From positions 663,604,963-663,668,962 of the forward strand of contig CM046874.1 of assembly GCA_025667525.1 (NCBI GenBank): 64,000 nt of DNA, read 5' to 3'. The notes under the pieces were generated by a model that searched no databases, was not told the origin of the DNA, and saw nothing but the letters and a program-made list of their open reading frames with translations. The DNA is from Glebionis coronaria. Its lineage: Eukaryota; Streptophyta; Magnoliopsida; Asterales; Asteraceae. A program made the position numbers and the translations under genes. Positions within the stretch are counted from its first letter, which is position 1. Every line of letters begins with the position of its first letter. Of the stretch, positions 55,476 through 64,000 are shown piece by piece.

Positions 55476-58049
55476 ATCTCCACCAATGAGATGTCATAGA
55501 CCTTGGTCATTTAGGAAATTTGTAGAGATTACTAATCTCGCCATAAATGAGCCTTGAACGTGTAATCATAGTCTTTTTCCTTCATGCTGTGATCTTTGAG
55601 CCTTTGTCGTTGTCTTTCGACTTTGTCTTTAAGTTTGAGATCTCCAAATCATCCTTGACTTGTCTTTGCTATCGTGCGATCTTGTGTCTTCATCCACATG
55701 CTCACACTATTAATTGTTGAATATGTCTTTAGGCATGAGTATGTGGTTTCTGAATCATTGACTTTGCTGTGTACACCGTGACGCCACCTTCTCGAGAAAA
55801 AACATAGACACGGACCGAATGGCTTTGACATTCGTCCTAAATCGGTATCGTTTTACCTCCGGTCGGTGAAGACCGTTATACGATATTAAATATCGTACCT
55901 GTGATCAGGTAGATTCAATTAACAATCTCCTTGACAGGGTTTCGCGGCTGTACTAGCCGTTCTCTTTACTCGACCGTCTCAAAGCAAGATTGCGAACATA
56001 AAGAGTGAATCAATTGGATAAATATCCGCTTGATTAAAGTCGTCAATTCAATTTCCTGGAACAAGTGTGATTCATAAAGAATCTTACCATTGTTGCTTTC
56101 CAGTTGACACAAGCTTGATTCATAAGAATCTCACAAGTCACCTACCGTAGCGCTGTTTGATGTTGACGCTAGACGGATTTCCATTCATCACTATGAATAT
56201 TAATGAATATCACTCTGAATGTTCTGGCAAGACCATAAAGATATTGCGTAGAAACCTGAAACAAGTTTGAATCAATTCAGACTCAAACCACCGTTGCTTT
56301 CAGTTTTACACATGTTCAATTCATAAAGAATCTTGCATATGACCTACCGCAGTGCAGTTTGATGTTAACACTGGAAGGATTTCCACTCATCATTGTGAAT
56401 ACTAAGTAGTATCACTCTGAGTGTTCTAGCAATATCACAAGGATATAGCGTAGGACTCTCTTGATCTTCATCCGTGTGTCCTAACGAGATTTGATTGATC
56501 TCTTGGCTCTAGACTCTAATTGTGCACTTTTAGTGGTCGGAGGCTGGATCAGATGCCACCTATTCAATATCAACTATCTCGAAGTGAGAAAGTCAACAGA
56601 AGTCATGTTGTTCTCCGTGATAATAAAACAAACTTCTTTTGAGAGAAGCCTGAGTAGCTAGGAAGGGGTTGTGCTTCACATCACTGGGTCCATGATGAGT
56701 TTGTCTTCATGATGAGTTGACCCGGTTTCTGCCTAAGTTGTATGGAGGGCTTCTTTCTTTAGACCCTTTATCCTTACATTTCTTTTTCATTATTCAACCC
56801 CTTCAATGCTTACCAAGACATCATTACTAGCACCTTGTTGTGATTGTTCCAGTGCTAGCATCAGTACTTAGTCGGCATTCAGCTACGTTCACATTCTACT
56901 CCATCTTTCCTAAGGACTTTTAATAATCTATTGGATTGTCCCTGGGAAGATCCCTCCGGTTCTGGTTGGATCATAGGACTTAAACCTAACCACCCTTTTG
57001 ACACCAATAACATCGTGAATTAAAGATGTTGTGGGTATTTGATCGTAACCATGAAAACCACTTTAAATTCTAACAAAGTGTTTGAAAAACATTTAACACC
57101 TTGCTAGTTTTGTCGTTTTAGAAATGCTCCCCCTTCACATGTGCATCGATAATAGAAAGTGTTTCACACATGTAGGTAAGAGTTAAAGTGCTTGAGTCTT
57201 ATATTAGATCACATTTTAATCACATTTTCTCCCTCAATCTCTAATATATAAAATCTTTTGATATTAGAGATACCAAATTTGATTAAAATATATTTTGATA
57301 AATAGTTTTGTAAATCTTTGGGAGAAAGATGTGTCTATGCATGAAGTTGAAATGCTCCCCCTCAAAAATTGATCCAATTGAATTGTCATTATGAGGATAT
57401 GATCCACATTTCGCTTTTTGAGGATGGGAGTTGCTGAACACACAATTTTTGAAAGATTTTGAAAAATCATTGAGAAATTCTTGAAAAAAATTGTGTTCAA
57501 CGCTTTTTGAAAAATCCTATTTCTTTTTGTCGAAGAGGTTTTTCTAAAGCATAAACTTGAGTTCATAGACTTTGAATGTCTAGACGAATCCACTCAAGTG
57601 TAAGAAGATTTATCTTCTTTTGCTGAGGGTAAGAGCACTAATCGTACACTCCCCCGTGAATATCGATCCGGGTTGCAATCTGAAAGTGATTACAAGCCAT
57701 TGTGTTGAGCTCAAAACGTTGAATGTTTTGTGACTAGCTCAACCCGTGATAGATTGCTCTACCCGTTGTTTGGAAATATTGTCCAAAATAGACAATTTCC
57801 TTTATTAAAAGAAGAAATGACATGTTCTAAAAAATATTTACAACTTTCATTCGAGCTTTATGTACACACCCGTGTCGTTATTGAGCGACATTTCTAGGCA
57901 CGTCCATATTATCGATACTGAAAGACATGTCGAGAAGAATATTTTTGGATTTTGAAAGTTTTTTAATTTTGTGTTTTGTTTTTATATGTTTTATATTTTT
58001 ATATTTTGCTTTTTCAAAGATATTTACAGGTTGATGTTTGATATGTAAA
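55476..58049 (-). other. Long 3' non-coding region of copia 'B'
   Basis: About 2.6 kb without a gene, homologous to that of A (ordered matches at 55790-56990). It contains a ~200-base duplication (units from about 56089 and 56291) and the hairpin CGGTC/GACCG at 55860-55875. Conservation between A and B suggests an old family trait. Confidence 0.7.
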
Positions 58050-59348
58050 TCAAGCAGGCACCTTTGCTAGAATCTCCAGGTCTGCTGGAGTCAAACATCT
58101 CATACCAATTTTCCTAACGAGGTACTCAAACCTATCTCTCGACAGAGCTTTCGTAAACAAGTCGGCTAATTGGTAATCCGTTCCAACAAAGTATAATTCA
58201 ACGATACATCTTTCAACTTGTTCCTTAATGAAGTGATATCGGACATCAATGTGCTTCATGCGGGAATGATGTACCGGATTGCAGGAGATGGCTATGGCCG
58301 ACTTTGAGTCACAGTACATAGGTACTTTATCAAAGTGAAAGCCATAATCCGTGAGTTGTGTTTTCATCCAAAGAACTTGAGCACAACACGCAGATAGAGA
58401 CACATACTCCACTTCGGCTGATGAAAGTGACGTGCAATCCTGCTTCTTGGAAGACCATCCCACAAGCTTATCTTGACCTAGAAATTGTGCACCACCAGAA
58501 GTACTTTTTCGTGTATCAAGACACCGTGCATGATTAGAATCTGAATAGGCCGTTAGAAAGAAACCGGTTTCCCTCGGATACCAGAGTCCCAAATGAATGG
58601 TATTCTTAAGGTACCAAAAGATCCGTTTAACCTCCTTGAGGTGATTTTTAGTGGGTCGTGCTTGATATCGTGCACAATAGCATGTAGCATGATGAATATC
58701 AGGTCTGCTTGCTGTCAAATACATGAGGGACCCGATCATGGAACGATATCTCGTTTGATCTATGGGTAAACCCTCTAAGTCAGCATCAAGCAATGTGGTT
58801 GATAATGGTGTCCCAACGGGGTCACATGAGGTCATACCATGCTTTTTGATTATCTCTTGACAATACTTAGCTTGGTTTATAAAGACACCACTTGGGGATT
58901 GGTGAACTTGAATTCCTAAAAAGAATTTTAGTTCGCCCATCATTGACATTTCAAATCTGCTGTGCATTACTTTTTCATACCATTTTGAAAGTTTTAGGTT
59001 CGTAGACCCGAAAATAATGTCATCAACATAAATCTGCACCAGCAGAATGTCATCCCCATATTTATAAGTGAACAAAGTTAGATCAATGGAACCTTTTGAG
59101 AAACCTTTGGAGACCAGAAATTTCGCGAGCTCGTCGTACCACGCCCTTATAGCTTGCTTGAGTCCATAAAGTGCTTTGTGGAGACGATACACCTTGTCAG
59201 GATAATGAGGATTGACGAATCCTTCCGGCTGTGTGACATAGACTTCTTCCTTCAAAGGACCGTTAAGAAATGCCGTCTTTACGTCCATTTGATAGACAGT
59301 GAATCCCTTATGTGTAGCATAAGCAAGAAAAATCCTGACCGCTTCCAT
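58050..59348 (-). pseudogene. Copia 'B' reverse transcriptase and RNase H
   Basis: 432 codons open. RT motifs: [18 protein letters not shown] (motif A Asp present), [16 protein letters not shown] (Ile where Pro is usual), [10 protein letters not shown] (YVDD). RNase [69 protein letters not shown]. It ends in LEILAKVPA. The frame is separated from the upstream RT start by a single in-frame TAG at 59394-59396, so the polyprotein is interrupted. Other catalytic residues look intact. Confidence 0.88.
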
Positions 59349-59393
59349 ACAAGCTAATGGTGAAAATGATTCGTCAAAATCAATTCCCTCTTT

Positions 59394-60530
59394 CTAGCCA
59401 TACCCCTTAGCCACTAGCCTAGCTTTGTTCTTGATGATCGTATTCTCTTCATCCATCTTGTTTTTCCAGATCCAACGAAGATTTAAAGGAATCACATCGT
59501 ATGGTCTGTCAACAAGTTCCCAGACTTTAAGTCTTTCAAATTGTTGAAGTTCATTCGTCATCGATTCGATCCAAGCATGATCAGCCATGGCTTCTTTGAT
59601 GTTTTTTGGTTCAACTATACTTACTGCGAGTGTGAACATACAAACATCGCCATCGGTTGCTAGTTGTCGTCTTGTACGAACAGGCTGTGTAGGGTTTCCA
59701 ATTACGTGAACCAAAGGATGATCTTGGGTCCAATGATGTGTTGAAGGATGTCGTTGATAAAACGTATGCATATTTGACGGATCAACATGTCGAGTAGAGG
59801 ACTCTCCAGTTTCGTGTACCGGTGTACCGAATGGGTTGTGAAAATCGTCATCGTCAGATAATGCACCGTCTGCTTGATTTGTGTTCTCTGGAGCAATGAC
59901 AGTAGTTGTGGATGTTGTAGGATCGATTGTTGAAGTGATATTCTGAGGAGGTAAATCTGCAACAACCCGTGTTGAAGTAGATGAAGTTGTATCCTTTTGT
60001 TGATGATGATCGGTATCAACATTTGTATCATGAGTGACAGCGGAAGACTTTGATACAACTTGTTTCTCCCCCGTGAAATATTCATCAAACATTGGCCCAT
60101 ATAATATTTCCAACTCTTCAAGTGTCGTGTCCACTGTCATATCTGCTCTAGGAACATGTTCAGGAACCAGCTTTGAACTTGACGGTTTATTGATGTGGTC
60201 TTGGGTTCTGAGTTCCGTGCGGTTGTGAACGGAAGTCGTATGTCGTTGTGGATCGGGACTTAAACTACTTTGTTCAAGTGCCATTTCTTGTAATTCATCA
60301 AATCTGATATGAATAGTCTCGACTATCAATTTTCTTCTCTTGTTGTATACTCTGTATCCCTTAGACTGAGTTGCATATCCCACTAAGATGCATGCATCAC
60401 CTTTCTCTTTCATCTTGTCCAGATTTTCACCATCTCGTATAATGTAACACGTACATCCAAAAACATTAAGGTGTTTGAGTGAAGGTTTGAGATCATTAAT
60501 TAGCATGCGGTTGACACGGCTTCGGCCCAA
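59394..60530 (-). pseudogene. Copia 'B' integrase end, linker and RT start
   Basis: Contains KHLNVFGCTCYIIRDGEN, DKMKEKGDACILVGYATQ and SKGYRVYNKRRKLIVETI (integrase C-terminal conserved block), a Ser/Thr/Asp-rich linker, then VEPKNIKEAMADHAWIESMT and WELVDRPYDVIPL (start of the RT region), ending in a TAG after KARLVAKGYG. Upstream, the frame changes relative to the integrase core at about 60510, where some 20 codons usually found between the TAC and LND-type motifs are missing: a small deletion with frameshift. Confidence 0.85.
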
Positions 60531-61106
60531 AAGTATAGTGGAAGTTTTGAAGCGGATAATAATGTTCGAGCAGCCTCAACTAAAGTACGGTTTCGTCTTT
60601 CAACAACGCCGTTTTGTTCGGGTGTTCGAGCAATAGATGTTTCATGTTCAATTCCCTCGGCTTCAAAATAGTTTCTCAGTTTTGAATTCAAAAATTCTGT
60701 ACCTCTGTCAGTACGAACCACTTTAACTTGAGCTTGAAGACCACGTTGTATCACTTTAAGGAAGCTGATGAGAACAACAGGAGTTTCATCCTTGGACCTC
60801 AAGAAGTGAATCCATGTGTACCTTGAGTAGTCATCGACAATTACCATAACGTATTTCTTCCCATTGATACTTTGAACACGCATGGGACCACACAAATCTA
60901 TATGAAGAAGATCTAACCGTCCTTTAGAGCTTGGTGTAATTTTTGTCTTGAAACTACTCCGTTTAGATTTACAAAGCTCACAAGAAGAACAAAGATGATT
61001 TTTGATGAATTTCAAGTTAGGAAGACCTCGCACAATATCTTTCTTGGAAAGCAAGTTGATGGTATCAAAGTTAAGATGACCAAGCTTGAGTCGTTGAAGC
61101 TTTAGG
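60500..61106 (-). pseudogene. Copia 'B' integrase core, truncated
   Basis: GAG-pre-integrase tail (KLGHLNFDTINLLSKKDI, CSSCELCKSKRSSF) followed by the core: LLHIDLCGPMRV (first Asp), VVRTDRGTEFLNS (second Asp), EQNGVVERRNRTLVEAA (Glu), and LYFWAEAVSTAC before the frameshift. Upstream it ends near 61106, where LTR-like DNA begins, so gag and protease are absent. Confidence 0.87.
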
Positions 61107-61687
61107 CATGAAACAGATTGGAGTTGAAGATGTGGAGTTTTAGATCGATCGTTGAAGCTTTAGCCTATTTAATCTTGTTGATCCCTAACTTAGATCGATT
61201 TAGCTTTGTGTATACGAGATTAGATCAAGTTATACACGTAGAGAAACCTTTGTATATGATTATGAATCTAAGTGTTATGCGGAATTTAACACTTAAACAA
61301 GAACACACAAGATGTAAACAAACTTTCACTTTGATTATCAATATCAAACTTGCTTACAATAAAAGTAGTACGAATGAAAACTTTTATCAAACTTTAACCT
61401 AAAGGTCTTCTTTTATAGACATAAGAAGCCTTGTACAATAATCTACGTATCAACTATTCTAGGTAAAGATAAATATAGAAAATACATTGTCGTTCCTATC
61501 CTTACTAGAAGTATTCTAGAATATAATAAACGTGTAGAATATATCTTCCATCAGTGCTTGTCTTCAATGTGTCAACGCTTGACTTTAACTTGTCAACGCT
61601 TGAGCTGTCAGCGCTTGTATTGTTCTTGTCAACGCTTGTTTTGTTCTTGTCAGCACTCAAGTGATCTGGCCTTAATTTATTCCCAAC
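61107..61687 (-). mobile_element. 3' LTR-like copia sequence inserted in B
   Basis: On minus it starts near GTTGGGAATAAATTAAG (61687), right after the tract AAGTTTAGGGGAGGATC (a good copia polypurine tract). Its U3 has AAGCGTTGACA-type words five times at 61555-61660, and CTATAAAAGAAG near 61415 is TATA-like. It is related to, but clearly diverged from, the LTR at 63640-64000, so the two are not a simple pair. The left boundary near 61107 is approximate. Confidence 0.6.
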
Positions 61688-61758
61688 GATCCTCCCCTAA
61701 ACTTGATATCCACTCTTATGATCAAGTTTCTGAATAAGCATTAAGAACTAGGAGGAAT

Positions 61759-62043
61759 CTAACAAACCTTCTCATATTGGTAATGAATAAATCTAATCAA
61801 ATCTTTTGCCACGTCACTTGAATAATCTATCTCCAGCTGAGTGTCCTTCATCTTCTCCAAAATAGCTTTGGATATGAAATACTGACCATCCACAAGTAGA
61901 TACTCAGCAAACTTTGTAGAACTCAAATGGTAAACACCAGCAGCTGAATATAACCTCCATTGAAGACCACTGAGGTCATCTTCAAGATCCTTCCAAACTG
62001 CAGGATCCTCATCTTTTGGTGGTGGGACTGCCTTGGCCAGCAT
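61759..62043 (-). CDS. Small ORF downstream of the accessory ORF
   Basis: 94 residues: PPPKDEDPAVWKDLEDDL, QWRLYSAAGVYHLSSTKF, FAEYLLVDGQYFISKAILEK, ending YQYEKVC. It overlaps the end of the upstream ORF by 35 bases in another frame. Either the two are one protein broken by a frameshift, or this is a separate product. No domain recognised. It sits about 55 bases from the polypurine tract. Confidence 0.5.
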   Translation of the reverse strand: MLAKAVPPPKDEDPAVWKDLEDDLSGLQWRLYSAAGVYHLSSTKFAEYLLVDGQYFISKAILEKMKDTQLEIDYSSDVAKDLIRFIHYQYEKVC

Positions 62044-63088
62044 CTAAGCCAGAACCAATAGTCCCAGCCTCATCCAAGTCACCAACCACACTTGTGGTGG
62101 TGGTTCTCTCTGCTACATGGCTAGGACCACCAGAGGAGAACACTCCAGTAGTCCTTTGGCGTTTCATCAACCTATATTCAGGGGGTGTGGAAGATGGTGT
62201 GGAAGAATGGGTGGATGTGGGTTGGTTAAGGGGTGTTTGGGATTGTGAAGGTTGTGTGTCAGCGTTGGAAATAGGCACATCAACGCCAACATTGAGTGTG
62301 TCAACGTTGAAGGATTCTGAGTCAATTTGCATTTGTTCAGGTGAAGGTAAAGGTTCAGGAATTGGTTCAAGTTGTGGTTGAGGGTCAATTTGTGGTTGGG
62401 GGTCTGGTTGGGGTTGTGCTGCTGCAATAACAGCAAGCATGGCTTGGGTTAAAGGTAGGTCACGATGGGGTGGTGAGTTCATCTTCATAAAAATAGCTTT
62501 CTTTTGCTCAGGGATCTTATAAAAATCATTGTGATCCCTTGAGCAGTAACCTTGATTATCAAAAACCATTTGCAGAAAACGGGGATAAGCTAAAGTCATT
62601 TTGTTCCCCTTGTTTTTACATATGCCCTCAAAAATCATTTTAGAATAATTAAATTTTTGCCCTGTTGCAATGCACACAATAGCACTAGCAATGGATCTAT
62701 TGATCTCATTGTGTGCAGTACATTTGGGACTCAAACATTGAAGGAGGACATGTATGAGGTACTTCCAGGCTGGGGGAAATTCCTTCTTATGATACTTGTT
62801 GAGAGTACCTTCATCAGGAAAAGGATATCCCAAAGCCCTAAGCCCTTGTTCTATTTCATTTATGGGAAGGGTCGCTATACCATCAGCATCATCAAGATGC
62901 AAGGCTTGGTGTACCAAAGCCTCAGTAACCACCCAAGGTCTCCCATGAACAATAGAAGTCAACATGGTCACTCCATTAACTGTTGAGGAACTAACAGTGT
63001 TCCAAAACTGCTTAATGTATGTGACTAGAATGAGTGGTGCATGAGAAATAGCATACCTTAATGGGGATGCGTTCAAATACGCCACCAT
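62009..63088 (-). CDS. Copia-associated accessory ORF, unknown function
   Basis: 359 residues. The N-terminal ~190 form a compact domain: HAPLILVTYIKQFWNTVS, RPWVVTEALVHQALHLDD, LPINEIEQGLRALGYPFP, AWKYLIHVLLQCLSPK, NEINRSIASAIVCIATGQKF and YPRFLQMVFDNQGYCS. Then a Pro/Gln-rich (PQPDPQPQIDPQPQLEP) and Ser/Thr-rich tail. From memory, proteins with this KQFW…LHLDDADG pattern accompany copia elements in Asteraceae and are often annotated 'synaptobrevin, longin-like'; that name is not evidence of function. It is not a normal gag: no CCHC. It is the first long frame after the PBS and leader (63089-63625). RT and integrase are absent between PBS and polypurine tract, so the carrier looks non-autonomous. 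Confidence 0.7.
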   Translation of the reverse strand: MVAYLNASPLRYAISHAPLILVTYIKQFWNTVSSSTVNGVTMLTSIVHGRPWVVTEALVHQALHLDDADGIATLPINEIEQGLRALGYPFPDEGTLNKYHKKEFPPAWKYLIHVLLQCLSPKCTAHNEINRSIASAIVCIATGQKFNYSKMIFEGICKNKGNKMTLAYPRFLQMVFDNQGYCSRDHNDFYKIPEQKKAIFMKMNSPPHRDLPLTQAMLAVIAAAQPQPDPQPQIDPQPQLEPIPEPLPSPEQMQIDSESFNVDTLNVGVDVPISNADTQPSQSQTPLNQPTSTHSSTPSSTPPEYRLMKRQRTTGVFSSGGPSHVAERTTTTSVVGDLDEAGTIGSGLDAGQGSPTTKR

Positions 63089-63625
63089 TTGTGTGTATTA
63101 AGGAAACAGAGTATCATCAGCGTCAAAATAACACACATCAGCGCCTAATCGATCTAGGGTTTTATAAACCCTAAATCATGATTTTATGTAAAGATCATAT
63201 TCTGCAGCGAACTTCGACATCGAATATCTTCTTCATGAGAGCTCAGATCGAATATCCCTTCGGTGAAATCTTAGAAACAAGTGTCAAGAACCTACAGCAA
63301 AAATTTCACGATGATCCAACGGTTAATGAATGAGAAATCGCGTTTTTACCATTACTGTTCACAGAAAACAGCATATGATCACTGCTGACTTCGACGGTTA
63401 ATAACTTCTTCTTGGGGATAGATCTCGACAATCCCTCCAGTGGATATCTAGATATATTTGTGTAGAACACACACAAAAAATTTCGTGATGATCCAACGGT
63501 TCAATAAAAAGTTATGCCCTTTGTACTACTGTTGCGCACACAAACTACATAAAAACCCTATACGGGATTTTCTTCTTTTTCACTAAGAATGAACACCTCG
63601 TTGATCCTAGCATCGAGAGCCACCC
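63089..63625 (-). other. Copia leader
   Basis: Non-coding. It contains two diverged copies of one stretch (63190-63345 and 63375-63530) with ACTTCGAC, AATAACTTCTTCTTGGGGAT-like and TTTCGTGATGATCCAACGGT words, and it matches the leader at 32860-33106. Confidence 0.65.
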
Positions 63626-63637
63626 GCTCTGATACCA
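63626..63637 (-). promoter_or_regulatory. Copia primer binding site (tRNA-Met)
   Basis: Minus strand TGGTATCAGAGC, 2 bases from the LTR end (…TTCATCA, at 63640). Confidence 0.88.
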
Positions 63638-63639
63638 AT

Positions 63640-64000
63640 TGATGAATCCTATAGATTCGGATCTTTAAGGTGCTAGGCATGATTATCATTCATATGAATT
63701 AACATAGCGGAATTAGAAAAATAATCATGAACAAGGTGTTATGGACAAGATGAAATTCTCCCAACGATTACTTGTATTAAAGATTAAAACAAATAATTAC
63801 TAGGCGTGTATACATTGAATCCCACGCCTAGTACACACGAATTGCTTGTAGGTTACATTGTGAATGATTGTTATGAATAAAACCTACGTAGGGTATGTGT
63901 TTATATACTACACATAAACCCTTGTTACAAGGAAACTAAATAAGATATTTAGTAAATAAGATATTCACTAAATAATATATTCACTAAATAATATATTCAC
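63640..64000 (-). mobile_element. 5' LTR of the right-edge copia element, cut by the window
   Basis: On minus it ends …GGATTCATCA at 63640. It is homologous to 33122-33480 (shared GTGTATACATTGAATCCCAC, TTACATTGTGAATGA, GAATAAAACCTA). TATA-like AGTATATAAACAC near 63903. The U3 lies beyond the window edge. Confidence 0.75.

Noticed and set aside
62167..62436. 89-codon Leu/Asn/His/Pro-rich ORF
   Set aside because: Alternative frame of the Pro/Gln-rich part of the accessory ORF.

Overview
This is a plant nuclear, intergenic window built almost entirely of transposable elements. The evidence is Ty3/gypsy chromoviral and Ty1/copia polyproteins, primer binding sites for tRNA-Met and tRNA-Asp, LTRs of 0.24-2.8 kb, a CACTA DNA transposon with a 3-bp target duplication, tRNA-derived SINE-like units, and GT-AG introns. 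Two retroelement ORFs (a cysteine-rich gag-like protein at 1535-2575 and an accessory ORF at 62009-63088) look, from memory, like proteins common in Asteraceae assemblies, so a daisy-family genome is my best guess. I see no convincing host gene.

Layout. 1-4300: 5' part of a minus-strand gypsy-like element (LTR from 3375, tRNA-Asp type PBS, long leader, gag-like ORF at 1535-2575). 4305-4620: two tRNA-like SINE units; the second is cut by a CACTA element, 4624-12343, which has CTT target duplications, AGACTGGTTTT-type subterminal repeats, remains of a transposase-like gene, a Ulp1-type cysteine protease fragment and a ~30-unit, 30-bp minisatellite. 12347-15300: AT-rich, mostly unexplained. 15300-16815: an LTR-like block with several tandem repeat modules. 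16936-19175 and 31033-33679: a rearranged copia composite, split inside its integrase core by a full Tekay/Del-type chromovirus (19176-31032, minus) with 2.8-kb LTRs, an extra ORF upstream of gag, and a gag-pol whose RT has lost a catalytic aspartate.

33680-51614: a decayed plus-strand gypsy element ('D'), interrupted at 33889-48883 by two tandem, nearly identical minus-strand elements of a related family ('E1', 'E2'). E2 has gag, pol, PBS and one full LTR; E1 keeps pol and a full 3' LTR; a deletion fused them. gag and pol appear to be joined by three short introns (75, 75, 80 bp). D keeps introns at the same codon positions (85, 81, 74 bp), which is the strongest sign that they are real.

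51615-64000: minus-strand copia elements stacked in each other: 'A' (LTR 51615-51855, RNase H piece) was hit by 'B' (LTR 55079-55475, RT/RNase H and integrase with one stop and one small deletion), and B was hit by a further copia-type element. That last region holds a PBS, a long leader and only accessory ORFs, and runs off the right edge.

How the parts work together: E2 is the best candidate for a recently active element (ORFs intact, LTRs nearly identical). The Tekay element is structurally complete but probably RT-dead. D, A and B are decayed. The accessory-only copia region and the CACTA element would depend on proteins made elsewhere.
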